A stretch of 64,000 nucleotides of DNA from Chryseobacterium sp. T16E-39 (GTDB lineage Bacteria; Bacteroidota; Bacteroidia; Flavobacteriales; Weeksellaceae): assembly GCF_002216065.1 (NCBI RefSeq), contig NZ_CP022282.1, forward strand, positions 3,472,001 through 3,536,000. The letters run 5' to 3'. Under the pieces are notes generated by a model. That model ran no database searches, was not told where the DNA came from, and was given only the letters and a program-made list of their open reading frames with translations. The translations under genes and the position numbers were made by a program. Shown here piece by piece: positions 34,313 through 42,499 of this stretch (position 1 is its first letter; each line of letters begins with the position of its first letter).

Positions 34313-36907
34313 TTAGAAGTTGAAAGATAATGTTGCAGACCAAGTTCTTCCGAAACCAAAGTATACACGGTTTCCATCAGCAATACCTTTGTACATTCTA
34401 CCTGCCTGCTCATAAGTTTTCCCTTTGTCAGGATCGTTATTAGCAGTAATTTTATCACTACCAAAAGTATTTGTAGCACCATCAGCGATATAAGTAGTAT
34501 CAAATAGGTTATAGATATTTGCTCCTACAGTAAAGTATTGGCTGCTATCTCTTAATCTGATTTTGTATGATATACCAATATCTGTCAGATTATAATCAGG
34601 TAATTGTAATACCCCTCTATCTTGATTCGCAATATTTGAGAATGTAGCGATATCAATAGAAGAATATAATTTACCAACAAATCTCCAACCACCGTAAATA
34701 CTCAAGTCTTTTACAGGTTTAATCGTTGCTCCTAATGACGCAGTCATTTGTGGAATACTGTTGTTGCTTGTTCCTCCTACTTTCACTTTATCGATATAAA
34801 GTGTTGTTACATTTGAATCTCCCGCAACTGTCAAAGGTTGGTTATTTCCGTCGAATGTTGATCCGGTTGCATTTCCTTTGTAGTAATAATCTCCCCAAGA
34901 GAACATCCCGTTAAACTCTACAAAGTTATTAAGTTTGTAAGTTGCATCAACTTCAACTCCCTGGTGGATTTCTGTAATACCATTCATTTCTGCATAAGCA
35001 TCTGTTACGTTTGGTACCGTAATATTTCTTCTTAATGCTCTGTCTTTCCATTGTGTTCTATAAAGGTTAACATTAGCATTAAATTTAGAAGATCTGAATC
35101 CGTATCCAACTTCTGCAGAGAATATTTTCTCGTTAGTTAACTGAGGGTTAACAACTTGCTGGTTACTTGGGTAAACTGCATTCATGAAAGGCTGCTTACT
35201 GTAGTAACCAATGTTTCCGAATACATTATGATTTTCGTTAATGTTATAGTTAAGTCCCCCCTTAACATTGTATCCAAATAAATTTTTGAATCCAGTCTTT
35301 CTATTAACGATTTGATCTCTCTGTTTTGTAACTCCATCAATTACAAACTCATCAATTCTTTGATAACCTTGGTTTGAAATTGACCCTTGTAAGAAAGCAG
35401 AAATTTTATCGTTGGTATATTCTACCTGACCAAATCCACTGTACCATAGAACTTCACCGTCATTACTGAAAGCTAATCTGTTCTCTAAAGGAACCTGGCT
35501 TCCTCCAAACGGATTCCATACCAATTTTTTATAATCATAAGTCTGATTAATGACATTAGGTGGAATGTTTTTATTGGTATTATCCTTGTAACCACTTGCT
35601 CCATATAGGTCAGAAGCAACCTGATAGTGGTATCCATAGTAGTATCTGTCATCAGTTCCTACTGAGAAGTTCCAGTTGTCATTGATCTTATGTTGGAAGT
35701 TAGCTAAAATACCATACCAGTTATGAGAATTGATACTTGATCTACGAATTAAAGTTTGTCCGGCTCCTGCTGTATTTACATTGATAGCGGCATTTTCTTT
35801 AAAAATCTGGTCATAATTGTATAAACCTTGTGCATCTCTAAAGTAAGAATTGCCATTTGCATCAAAACCGTTAATTGTTTTGTTGTTTACTCTACCAATA
35901 TCAGCAGTTCCTCCACCTCTACCGTTAGACATGTATGCAACAGTACTCAACTTGGATTTTTCACTCATTGTCCAATCCCAGTTAAACATAATTACTGGTT
36001 TTGAATAGTAATTAGATCTGTTGGCAAGTGCAATTCTTCTACCTTCACCATTTGTATAATATCCCCAGTCTGAGTTATACGTTCTGTCTGGTTTTCCGTC
36101 CTTATCTGGATTATACTTAATATAATCAGAAATAGAAGGAGCAAAAGATCTCTGATCATGCCACTGAGGAGATGACGTAATCATAAATTGGAAGTTATGT
36201 TTTTTACTTGGCTCCCAACCTAAAGCAAAATAATATGCATAAGATTCAAAATCTGTATTTTGAATATAAGTACCACCAGCTGTTCTGCTTATTAAGAAAG
36301 ATGAAGACCATCCGTTGTTTAATTTTCCTGTATTATAAGCAAATGATGTTTTTAAGTAATCATTATTACCAACGCCTAATCTTATTACACCTCCTTTCTT
36401 CATATCTGCTGCACGGGTAATGAAGTTAATTGTTCCCCCCACAGAAGCGATTCCTAATTTAGATGAACCTAAACCTCTTTGAGTTTGGATGAAACTTGTA
36501 ACATCAGATAAACCTGTCCAGTTAGAATAGTATACAGTACCCCCTTCCATATCGTTTACTGGCATACCATTTACCATTACGGCGATATTTCGAGATTCAA
36601 AACCTCTCATAACGATACCTCCGTCACCAAAACCTCCTCCAGATTTAGTTGCATACACCGAAGGTGTAGAATTTAAAATTTCAGTAAGTTCTTGGTTCCC
36701 TAGTCGTTCGATAATCTGTGCTGCTTTAATAGTAGAAGCTGCAACAGGTGTTTTTCTATCTTTAGCGATATCGGTTACACCTTGTAAAATTACCTCCTCA
36801 ATGTCTTTGGACCTTTTGATCGTGTCCTGTGTTTCTTGAGCGTAATAAACACTAGCTGTAGACAATGTAATTACTACAGTCAGTATCGATTTGTTGATTA
36901 ATTTCAT
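34313..36907 (-). CDS. TonB-dependent receptor
   Basis: This 864-residue outer-membrane receptor has a signal peptide (about residues 1-23). A short acidic TonB-box-like region (IEEVILQGVTD) is followed by a plug domain at about 50-180, with GGIVMRGFESRNIAVMVNG-type and LGSSKLGIASVGGTINFIT-type segments. The barrel ends in TWSATLSFNF with terminal Phe. No N-terminal regulatory sandwich is present and there is no SusD partner, so it probably transports a siderophore, metal or other small ligand. It is monocistronic with a strong terminator. Two direct repeats lie upstream. Confidence 0.88.
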   Translation of the reverse strand: MKLINKSILTVVITLSTASVYYAQETQDTIKRSKDIEEVILQGVTDIAKDRKTPVAASTIKAAQIIERLGNQELTEILNSTPSVYATKSGGGFGDGGIVMRGFESRNIAVMVNGMPVNDMEGGTVYYSNWTGLSDVTSFIQTQRGLGSSKLGIASVGGTINFITRAADMKKGGVIRLGVGNNDYLKTSFAYNTGKLNNGWSSSFLISRTAGGTYIQNTDFESYAYYFALGWEPSKKHNFQFMITSSPQWHDQRSFAPSISDYIKYNPDKDGKPDRTYNSDWGYYTNGEGRRIALANRSNYYSKPVIMFNWDWTMSEKSKLSTVAYMSNGRGGGTADIGRVNNKTINGFDANGNSYFRDAQGLYNYDQIFKENAAINVNTAGAGQTLIRRSSINSHNWYGILANFQHKINDNWNFSVGTDDRYYYGYHYQVASDLYGASGYKDNTNKNIPPNVINQTYDYKKLVWNPFGGSQVPLENRLAFSNDGEVLWYSGFGQVEYTNDKISAFLQGSISNQGYQRIDEFVIDGVTKQRDQIVNRKTGFKNLFGYNVKGGLNYNINENHNVFGNIGYYSKQPFMNAVYPSNQQVVNPQLTNEKIFSAEVGYGFRSSKFNANVNLYRTQWKDRALRRNITVPNVTDAYAEMNGITEIHQGVEVDATYKLNNFVEFNGMFSWGDYYYKGNATGSTFDGNNQPLTVAGDSNVTTLYIDKVKVGGTSNNSIPQMTASLGATIKPVKDLSIYGGWRFVGKLYSSIDIATFSNIANQDRGVLQLPDYNLTDIGISYKIRLRDSSQYFTVGANIYNLFDTTYIADGATNTFGSDKITANNDPDKGKTYEQAGRMYKGIADGNRVYFGFGRTWSATLSFNF

Positions 36908-36960
36908 AATCGTTAGTAATAGTTAGATTTAAATTTTATGCAAAAGTCGCTAAATAAAAT

Positions 36961-37002
36961 TTAACCAATATTAACTCAATGTTAATTTTTAACTAATATT
37001 AA
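36961..37002. promoter_or_regulatory. Paired 14-bp direct repeats upstream of the second TonB receptor
   Basis: TTAACCAATATTAA at 36961-36974 and TTAACTAATATTAA at 36989-37002 differ at one base and start 28 bases apart. They lie 54 bases before the receptor ATG and could be regulator sites. Confidence 0.45.
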
Positions 37003-37116
37003 GAATTATTAAACTGTTGATTTGTAGCTATTTAAGTAAAAAAGGTGTTTTTGTGTTAAAAAAATGCATTGCATAATATGTAAAAAAGCATAGTTATTTT
37101 TATTAAAAATACAACA

Positions 37117-37977
37117 CTACTTCACGGCTTTGAGGCTTAAATCAATGTTGTCAGCCGAGTGTGTGAGGGCTCCGACAGAAATGTAGGTCACTCCAGTAGA
37201 GGCAATTTCTTTAAGTTCATCTCTTGTAATTCCACCTGAAGCTTCAGATTCACAAACTCCATTAATCATTTCAACTGCCTGCTTCATTGTTTTAACATCC
37301 ATATTATCAAGCATAATTCTATCTACTTTCGCCTTAATAGCTTCCTGAACCTCCTCAAGGTTTCTCGTTTCTACTTCTATTTTAAGCTTTTTCTTATTCT
37401 TTTTGATGTAATCTTTGGCCATTTTTACGGCATTGGTAATGCTGCCGTTATAATCTATGTGGTTGTCTTTCAGCATGATCATGTCGTAAAGTCCATATCT
37501 GTGGTTGGTTCCACCTCCAATAGCAACTGCCCATTTTTCACATATCCTAAAATTAGGAGTTGTTTTTCTGGTATCTAATAATTTAGTTTTTGTTCCAACT
37601 AATCTGGCATCCCATTCGTGAGTAAGCGTTGCAATTCCACTCATCCTTTGCATACAATTCAGGATCAATCTTTCAGTGGAAAGTATAGATTGAGCACTTC
37701 CTGTAACGGTAAAAGCGATGTCACCTACCTTTGCGGCTTCTCCATCTTTGATGAAGGTTTCAACTTTTAAGTTTTTATCAAAAGTTTTGAATATAATCTC
37801 AGCTAGTTCTACTCCTGCAAGAATACAATCTTGTTTTACCAGTAGTTTGGCACTTTGCTTCAGATCTTTAGGAATTGTAGATAAGGTAGAATGATCACCT
37901 TCTTGGATGTCTTCTTCCAGAGCTGATTTTATAAATAATTTAAGTGCTTTATCTGTTACGTAGTTTGGCTTTTTCAT
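37117..37977 (-). CDS. nadC: Nicotinate-nucleotide pyrophosphorylase (carboxylating)
   Basis: This 286-residue enzyme converts quinolinate and PRPP to nicotinate mononucleotide in de novo NAD synthesis. Motifs include EEDIQEGDHST at 17-27, ERLILNCMQRMSGIATLT, TRKTTPNFR, the GGGTNHRYGLYDMIMLKDNH region (split across residues about 154-173) and EVETRNLEE. It is cytosolic, of usual length, and follows nadB by 13 bases. The third pathway gene, nadA, is not in the window. Confidence 0.95.
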   Translation of the reverse strand: MKKPNYVTDKALKLFIKSALEEDIQEGDHSTLSTIPKDLKQSAKLLVKQDCILAGVELAEIIFKTFDKNLKVETFIKDGEAAKVGDIAFTVTGSAQSILSTERLILNCMQRMSGIATLTHEWDARLVGTKTKLLDTRKTTPNFRICEKWAVAIGGGTNHRYGLYDMIMLKDNHIDYNGSITNAVKMAKDYIKKNKKKLKIEVETRNLEEVQEAIKAKVDRIMLDNMDVKTMKQAVEMINGVCESEASGGITRDELKEIASTGVTYISVGALTHSADNIDLSLKAVK

Positions 37978-37990
37978 GTTTTGTATACTT

Positions 37991-39562
37991 TTAAGCTAGA
38001 TCTTTATTATAAAATGCTCCTTTGTTCTCTGTCATTTGCATGGACTGCGTAATGATGAGATGTGCAACGGTGGTTAAATTTCTCAGTTCGGATAATTGAG
38101 GAGAAAGAATAGAGTAGCGGTATATTTCATCAACTGCTTCTGCAATTTCATGATGTTTTTGTAAAGCCATCTTCAATCGTCTGTTGCTTCTTACAATACC
38201 AACCAAATCGCTCATCATTTCCTGGAGCTGTTTTCTTAAATAGCTCACAATGACCATTTCGTCAATAATCTTCATCCCCTCTTCATTCCATTCGGGGACA
38301 GCCTTTAAGTCGTCAAAATTAAAGTTGTTGTGATTTAATAATTCTGCCGTTTTCATAGCAGCGTTGTGACCAAATACAAGGCCTTCAAGTAAAGAGTTGG
38401 AAGCTAGTCTGTTGGCTCCGTGTAATCCGGAGTTGGTACATTCTCCTACTGCAAATAGGTTTTTAATAGAAGATTGACCATCCCTATCTACTTCAATCCC
38501 CCCCATTAGGTAATGACAGGCTGGAACTACTGGAATTAGTTGTGTAAAAGGATCAATTGCTTCTTCTTTGCATTTTTTATATATATTCGGGAAATGATCT
38601 AAGAATTTTTCCTGGTTCATTTCTCTGCAGTCTAAACCGACATACTCATCACCGGAAATTTTCATTTCATTATCAATAGCTCTGGCAACAATATCTCTGG
38701 AGGCAAGCTCTTCACGTTCATCATATTTATGCATGAACTTTTCGCCTCTTTTTGTTCTAAGCTTTGCACCATCACCACGCACAGCTTCAGAAATTAAAAA
38801 TAGCATTCCATCAATTTTGCTGTATAAAGCAGTAGGGTGGAACTGATAATATTGCATATTGGAAACATTACCTTTCGCACGGGCAACGAAAGCGATTCCG
38901 TCACCTGTTGCAATAGTTGGGTTGGTTGTGTTTTTATAAACGTGACCTGCTCCTCCCGTAGCAACAAGAGTTATTTTTGAAGTAATTTTTTTAATGGCTT
39001 TAGACTTTTCATCTAAAATATAGGCCCCGTAACAGTGGATATCACCTTCATTTAATTCTTTTCCGGGAACATGGTGCTGCGTAATGATATCGATAACATA
39101 ATGATGATCCAGAATCTCAATGTTTGCGCTGTTTTTAGCGGTAAGCAAAAGTGCTCTTTCAATCTCAAAACCTGTAATATCTTTATGATGAACAATTCTG
39201 TTTTCTGTATGTCCTCCCTCTCTTCCTAAAGCAAATTCTCCATTCTTCATGTCAAAGTTTGCGCCCCATTCTACAATTTCATTAAATCTTGCAGGAGCTT
39301 CTTTTACCACCATTTCTACTACATCACGTTTGCTTTCTCCGTCACCAGCGCGCATGGTATCTTCAATATGCTTGTCGAAATTGTCTTTCTTGAAATCGGT
39401 AACAACGGCTAAACCGCCTTGGGCATATTTTGTATTGCTTTCATCCTCATCAGATTTCGTTACTATTATTATTTTGGCATCAGGAAGTTGTTCAGAAACT
39501 TTAATTGCATAAGAAAGTCCGGAGATTCCGGAACCAATTATTAATACATCCGCTTTTATCAT
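37991..39562 (-). CDS. nadB: L-aspartate oxidase
   Basis: This 523-residue flavoenzyme oxidises aspartate to iminoaspartate, the first step of NAD synthesis. The FAD-binding GSGISGLSYA is at 10-19, SNTKYAQGGLAVV is near 42-54, the HHKDITG region near 125, and MGGIEVDRDGQSS with the LFAVGECTNSGLHGANRL segment near 350-385. It is placed between a nitroreductase-family gene and nadC, all on one strand, with short gaps of 29 and 13 bases. Confidence 0.95.
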   Translation of the reverse strand: MIKADVLIIGSGISGLSYAIKVSEQLPDAKIIIVTKSDEDESNTKYAQGGLAVVTDFKKDNFDKHIEDTMRAGDGESKRDVVEMVVKEAPARFNEIVEWGANFDMKNGEFALGREGGHTENRIVHHKDITGFEIERALLLTAKNSANIEILDHHYVIDIITQHHVPGKELNEGDIHCYGAYILDEKSKAIKKITSKITLVATGGAGHVYKNTTNPTIATGDGIAFVARAKGNVSNMQYYQFHPTALYSKIDGMLFLISEAVRGDGAKLRTKRGEKFMHKYDEREELASRDIVARAIDNEMKISGDEYVGLDCREMNQEKFLDHFPNIYKKCKEEAIDPFTQLIPVVPACHYLMGGIEVDRDGQSSIKNLFAVGECTNSGLHGANRLASNSLLEGLVFGHNAAMKTAELLNHNNFNFDDLKAVPEWNEEGMKIIDEMVIVSYLRKQLQEMMSDLVGIVRSNRRLKMALQKHHEIAEAVDEIYRYSILSPQLSELRNLTTVAHLIITQSMQMTENKGAFYNKDLA

Positions 39563-39591
39563 ATGCTTGCTTTAAGACCGTGGTCTAATCA

Positions 39592-40218
39592 TTAAATAAA
39601 TTTAAACAATTTTTCGTTTGGTTTCCTCACTTTTTTCATATGTTGGAAGAGGTCCTCTTCAGATCGGTAGCCCATTGCCAGGGTAACGGTTACTTTTTCT
39701 ATGTCCGGATTAAGACCTAAAATGTTTTCAATCAGATCTTCACGAAAACCTTCCATCGGACAAGTATCAATATTTTCAATAGCTGCAGCATACATTAGAT
39801 TAGCTAAAACTATATAAGATTGTTTTTCTGCCCAGTTGAAGACTTCTTCATTTTTTTTCTGAGTAATATGTTGATTGATACTCTTTTTAAAAAGATCAAG
39901 CTGTTCTAAAGGGATATCTCTTACTTCAGAAATATGATTAAAATAACCTCGGATATAGTTTTCATCGATTGTTTTTTTTGAAACAATGACTATAAGATGG
40001 GAGCAAGTGGAAATTTGAGAAGGATTATAAAAAGCGGGTATCAGCTTTTGTTTCATTTCTTCGCTTTCAACAATTAAGATTTTGTAGGGCTGAAGTCCCA
40101 AAGAACTTGCAGACAGTTTTCCTGACTCAAGAATGTTATGAAGTGTTTCCTGAGGAATAATTTCTTTATTGAATTTTTTTACAGAATATCTTCTGCTTAA
40201 AGCTTCCAAATAATTCAT
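39592..40218 (-). CDS. NAD(P)H-dependent nitroreductase-family oxidoreductase
   Basis: This 208-residue flavoprotein matches the nitroreductase fold. FMN-contacting SRRYSVKKFN is at 8-17, the GKLSASSLGLQPYKILIV segment at 33-50 and the later DTCPMEGF at 151-158. Members reduce nitro compounds, quinones or flavins using NAD(P)H. The physiological substrate is unknown. It heads the nadB-nadC run and has a -7 box 4 bases upstream, so it may be expressed together with NAD synthesis. Confidence 0.85.
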   Translation of the reverse strand: MNYLEALSRRYSVKKFNKEIIPQETLHNILESGKLSASSLGLQPYKILIVESEEMKQKLIPAFYNPSQISTCSHLIVIVSKKTIDENYIRGYFNHISEVRDIPLEQLDLFKKSINQHITQKKNEEVFNWAEKQSYIVLANLMYAAAIENIDTCPMEGFREDLIENILGLNPDIEKVTVTLAMGYRSEEDLFQHMKKVRKPNEKLFKFI

Positions 40219-40222
40219 ATGA

Positions 40223-40230
40223 CAAATTTA
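40223..40230 (-). promoter_or_regulatory. Bacteroidota -7 promoter box for nitroreductase-nadB-nadC
   Basis: The minus strand reads TAAATTTG, 4 bases before the ATG. The close spacing predicts a leaderless mRNA. Confidence 0.55.
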
Positions 40231-40283
40231 AGAATTGAATATGAATAAAATAGAGTTATCCTAAAATATCTCTGCAAATAGTA

Positions 40284-40325
40284 TAAAAAAGGATTGCTTC
40301 ATCAATGAGGCAATCCTTTTTCTTT
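40284..40325 (-). terminator. Terminator of the 666-residue T9SS cargo gene
   Basis: GGATTGC and GCAATCC form the core of a long stem with a paired inner part (TCAT/ATGA), with T tracts on both strands. Confidence 0.85.
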
Positions 40326-40342
40326 AGAATGAATATTTTACA

Positions 40343-42343
40343 TTACTCCCTATTTTTTACCAATATCCATCCGGAATATTTAATAGCTGTACTCTTTTTA
40401 TCATTTTCATTCCAGGTTACAGAAAACCAGTAGCTTCCTGTGGATACTTTTCTGCCGACAATCGTTCCGTCCCATCTGTATTTATTGGATTTATCACCCT
40501 GGTAAATTTTAGCTCCATACCGGTCGAAAATACTGAAAACCAGGTTTTGTTTAATAGCTAAAGCTGAATAATCGATTACATCATTTACTCCATCTCCGTT
40601 AGGGGTGATCACGTTGATCAGATTTGGAACAGTTACAGTAATATCAATAGGTTCACAGTCATAGGCATCTTTTACAAATATGTTGCTTTCCCCTCTTGGT
40701 ATATTGTTAAATACATTAGAGTTTTGCCAATTGATATTATCTAAAGAATATTGATAAGGCGGTGTTCCACCTGTTACATTCACTGTGATTGAGGTGCTTG
40801 TAATATCCACACTGTTAATTACCGGTTGTTCTGAAGGGAATACTTTAACGTTTTGAGTGGCAATACACTCACCTGTCTTTAGTTTTACCCAATAAACCCC
40901 TACACCTACATTGGTGATTGTTTGAGTTGTAGCTCCGGTACTCCAAAGGTATGATGCAAATCCAGGACCTGCATCCAGAGTGGTCTTATCCTCAATACAG
41001 ATTGTTTTGTCTTTTAATACTGTTGAAAGCACAGGGGCAATTACTATGAGTGTTACTTTGGCTATGGCATAGCATCCGTTTGAGTTGGTTACTCGGACAT
41101 AAACGACTCCATTAGGGGCGATGTATGCTGCGGGTGTGCTGATTTCGTTGGTTCCGTTTGTAGCATCTGTTAGTGATGGGTAGTATTTTTTTGTTAGCCC
41201 TAAAGGAGCGGTAGGTGTTACCACAGCAGCTGTCAGGTTAAATGAAGCCAGTGCTGGGGTCGCTTCTATAAAACAGGATCTTAATGTTGCCTCATTCACG
41301 GTAACGGTTGGAGCAACTTTTAAGACGACCGTTGCATCGTTATTGTCACATAAAACAGATGTTGGGTCTTTTATGACAACAGAAATATTTGTGGTCGTAT
41401 TATATTGGAAATTCGTGGGATTTGGAATTGGAGTTCCACTTCCTGTAATATAATATGTAAAATTATAATTGCTGGGAGTTGCGGTAAACTGTGAGTTCAA
41501 TGTCGTTAAATCAATACTAGCCATGCCTGCTAGATCCGGGCAAATGGTTTTGGTGATCGCAGTTTGTAAAAGAGGAATTTTGTCTACATAAACCTTTACG
41601 TTTTTAATAGAATGTCTTGATCTGGCCCCTCCTGTAGAAGCTGAGAATCCGAAATATCCTACGGTCATTGCTGCCGCAGCGCCAGCAGGAGCGAAGGATT
41701 GGTTTACGATTAAGTTACCGTCGAGAGTTATTTTTACAATCCAGTTGGCGGGAGCAGCCGGATCAACTTCTCCACTCACTTCAACATGTTTATAGTTGGT
41801 TCCCTGAAATGGTTGTGTAACATTCAGATCTGCTGAGTGAAAAGAACTTCCGGGAACATTGAAAAACTCAACATTATTGGTGTCCGTGGTATTTTGAACC
41901 TGTCCGTACGCAACATGTACTTTACTCATTCCTGAGCTTCCTGTAGCATTGTTGTACGTGTCAAAAGCTGTAATAAAGCCAATTGCATTTTGAGAAACAC
42001 CCAATCCGGAACCTAAAATACTTGCAATCGGAGGATTGGCTAAATACCAGAATGCAATACCATCTCCGGTGTATGTTTGGTTTGAATCCATCCTAAAATC
42101 GAACTCTACTCTCCATTTGTCACAATATTTTAAGTTGATGGGTTCGTTTAATCTTATGGAACCTGATTGGTCATTGGTATCTGGAGTGAGTTGAACAAAA
42201 TCGGTATTCACTACAGTTGGAGCAACCATTGTCCATCCTGTTGTGTTCACTGGATTCCCTGTTAGCTGATAAGTTTGTGAGATAAGCTGTAGGGGAAAAC
42301 AGAGCAAAATGAGAAGAAAATAAAAGGGTATAGTTTTTTTCAT
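40343..42343 (-). CDS. Lectin-like T9SS type-B cargo protein A
   Basis: This 666-residue exported protein has a signal peptide (about 1-22) and an L-type-lectin-like beta-sandwich (about 23-260, WRVEFDFRMD, then GDGIAFWYLANPP). One cysteine-bearing repeat module follows (about 350-435, SLTDATNGTNEI and GCYAIAKVTLIV). Next are an Ig-like unit with LDAGPGFASYLWSTGATTQ, a SprB-like repeat (GGTPPYQYSLDNINWQ) and the gliding-motility-associated type-B sorting domain in the last 93 residues (INVITPNGDGVNDVIDY to KNRE). It is expected at the cell surface or in the medium through T9SS. It lacks one 87-residue module present in paralogs B and C. Confidence 0.88.
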   Translation of the reverse strand: MKKTIPFYFLLILLCFPLQLISQTYQLTGNPVNTTGWTMVAPTVVNTDFVQLTPDTNDQSGSIRLNEPINLKYCDKWRVEFDFRMDSNQTYTGDGIAFWYLANPPIASILGSGLGVSQNAIGFITAFDTYNNATGSSGMSKVHVAYGQVQNTTDTNNVEFFNVPGSSFHSADLNVTQPFQGTNYKHVEVSGEVDPAAPANWIVKITLDGNLIVNQSFAPAGAAAAMTVGYFGFSASTGGARSRHSIKNVKVYVDKIPLLQTAITKTICPDLAGMASIDLTTLNSQFTATPSNYNFTYYITGSGTPIPNPTNFQYNTTTNISVVIKDPTSVLCDNNDATVVLKVAPTVTVNEATLRSCFIEATPALASFNLTAAVVTPTAPLGLTKKYYPSLTDATNGTNEISTPAAYIAPNGVVYVRVTNSNGCYAIAKVTLIVIAPVLSTVLKDKTICIEDKTTLDAGPGFASYLWSTGATTQTITNVGVGVYWVKLKTGECIATQNVKVFPSEQPVINSVDITSTSITVNVTGGTPPYQYSLDNINWQNSNVFNNIPRGESNIFVKDAYDCEPIDITVTVPNLINVITPNGDGVNDVIDYSALAIKQNLVFSIFDRYGAKIYQGDKSNKYRWDGTIVGRKVSTGSYWFSVTWNENDKKSTAIKYSGWILVKNRE
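40563..41040. repeat. Long direct repeat, copy 1 (in cargo gene A)
   Basis: This stretch aligns with 42720-43197 at a constant offset of 2157 bases, with no gaps and about 22 mismatches counted by eye (about 95% identity). It encodes the Ig-like, SprB-like and early sorting-domain parts. Confidence 0.88.
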
Positions 42344-42438
42344 AGTTTTTGAATTGTTTATTTTGTAGCGTTATGCTTATAATCAATAGGCTTGTTTATA
42401 TGTTGTTGTTGATAATTAGTATTTTTTTCTGATGTGGT

Positions 42439-42475
42439 AAAAAGAATCACTTCAATTTTTTGGAGTGATTCTTTT
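42439..42475 (-). terminator. Terminator of cargo gene B
   Basis: AAAGAATCACT pairs with AGTGATTCTTT around a loop of about 14 bases, with a T tract on the minus strand. Confidence 0.75.
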
Positions 42476-42499
42476 CTATCATTTCAGTAATGAGCTTAA

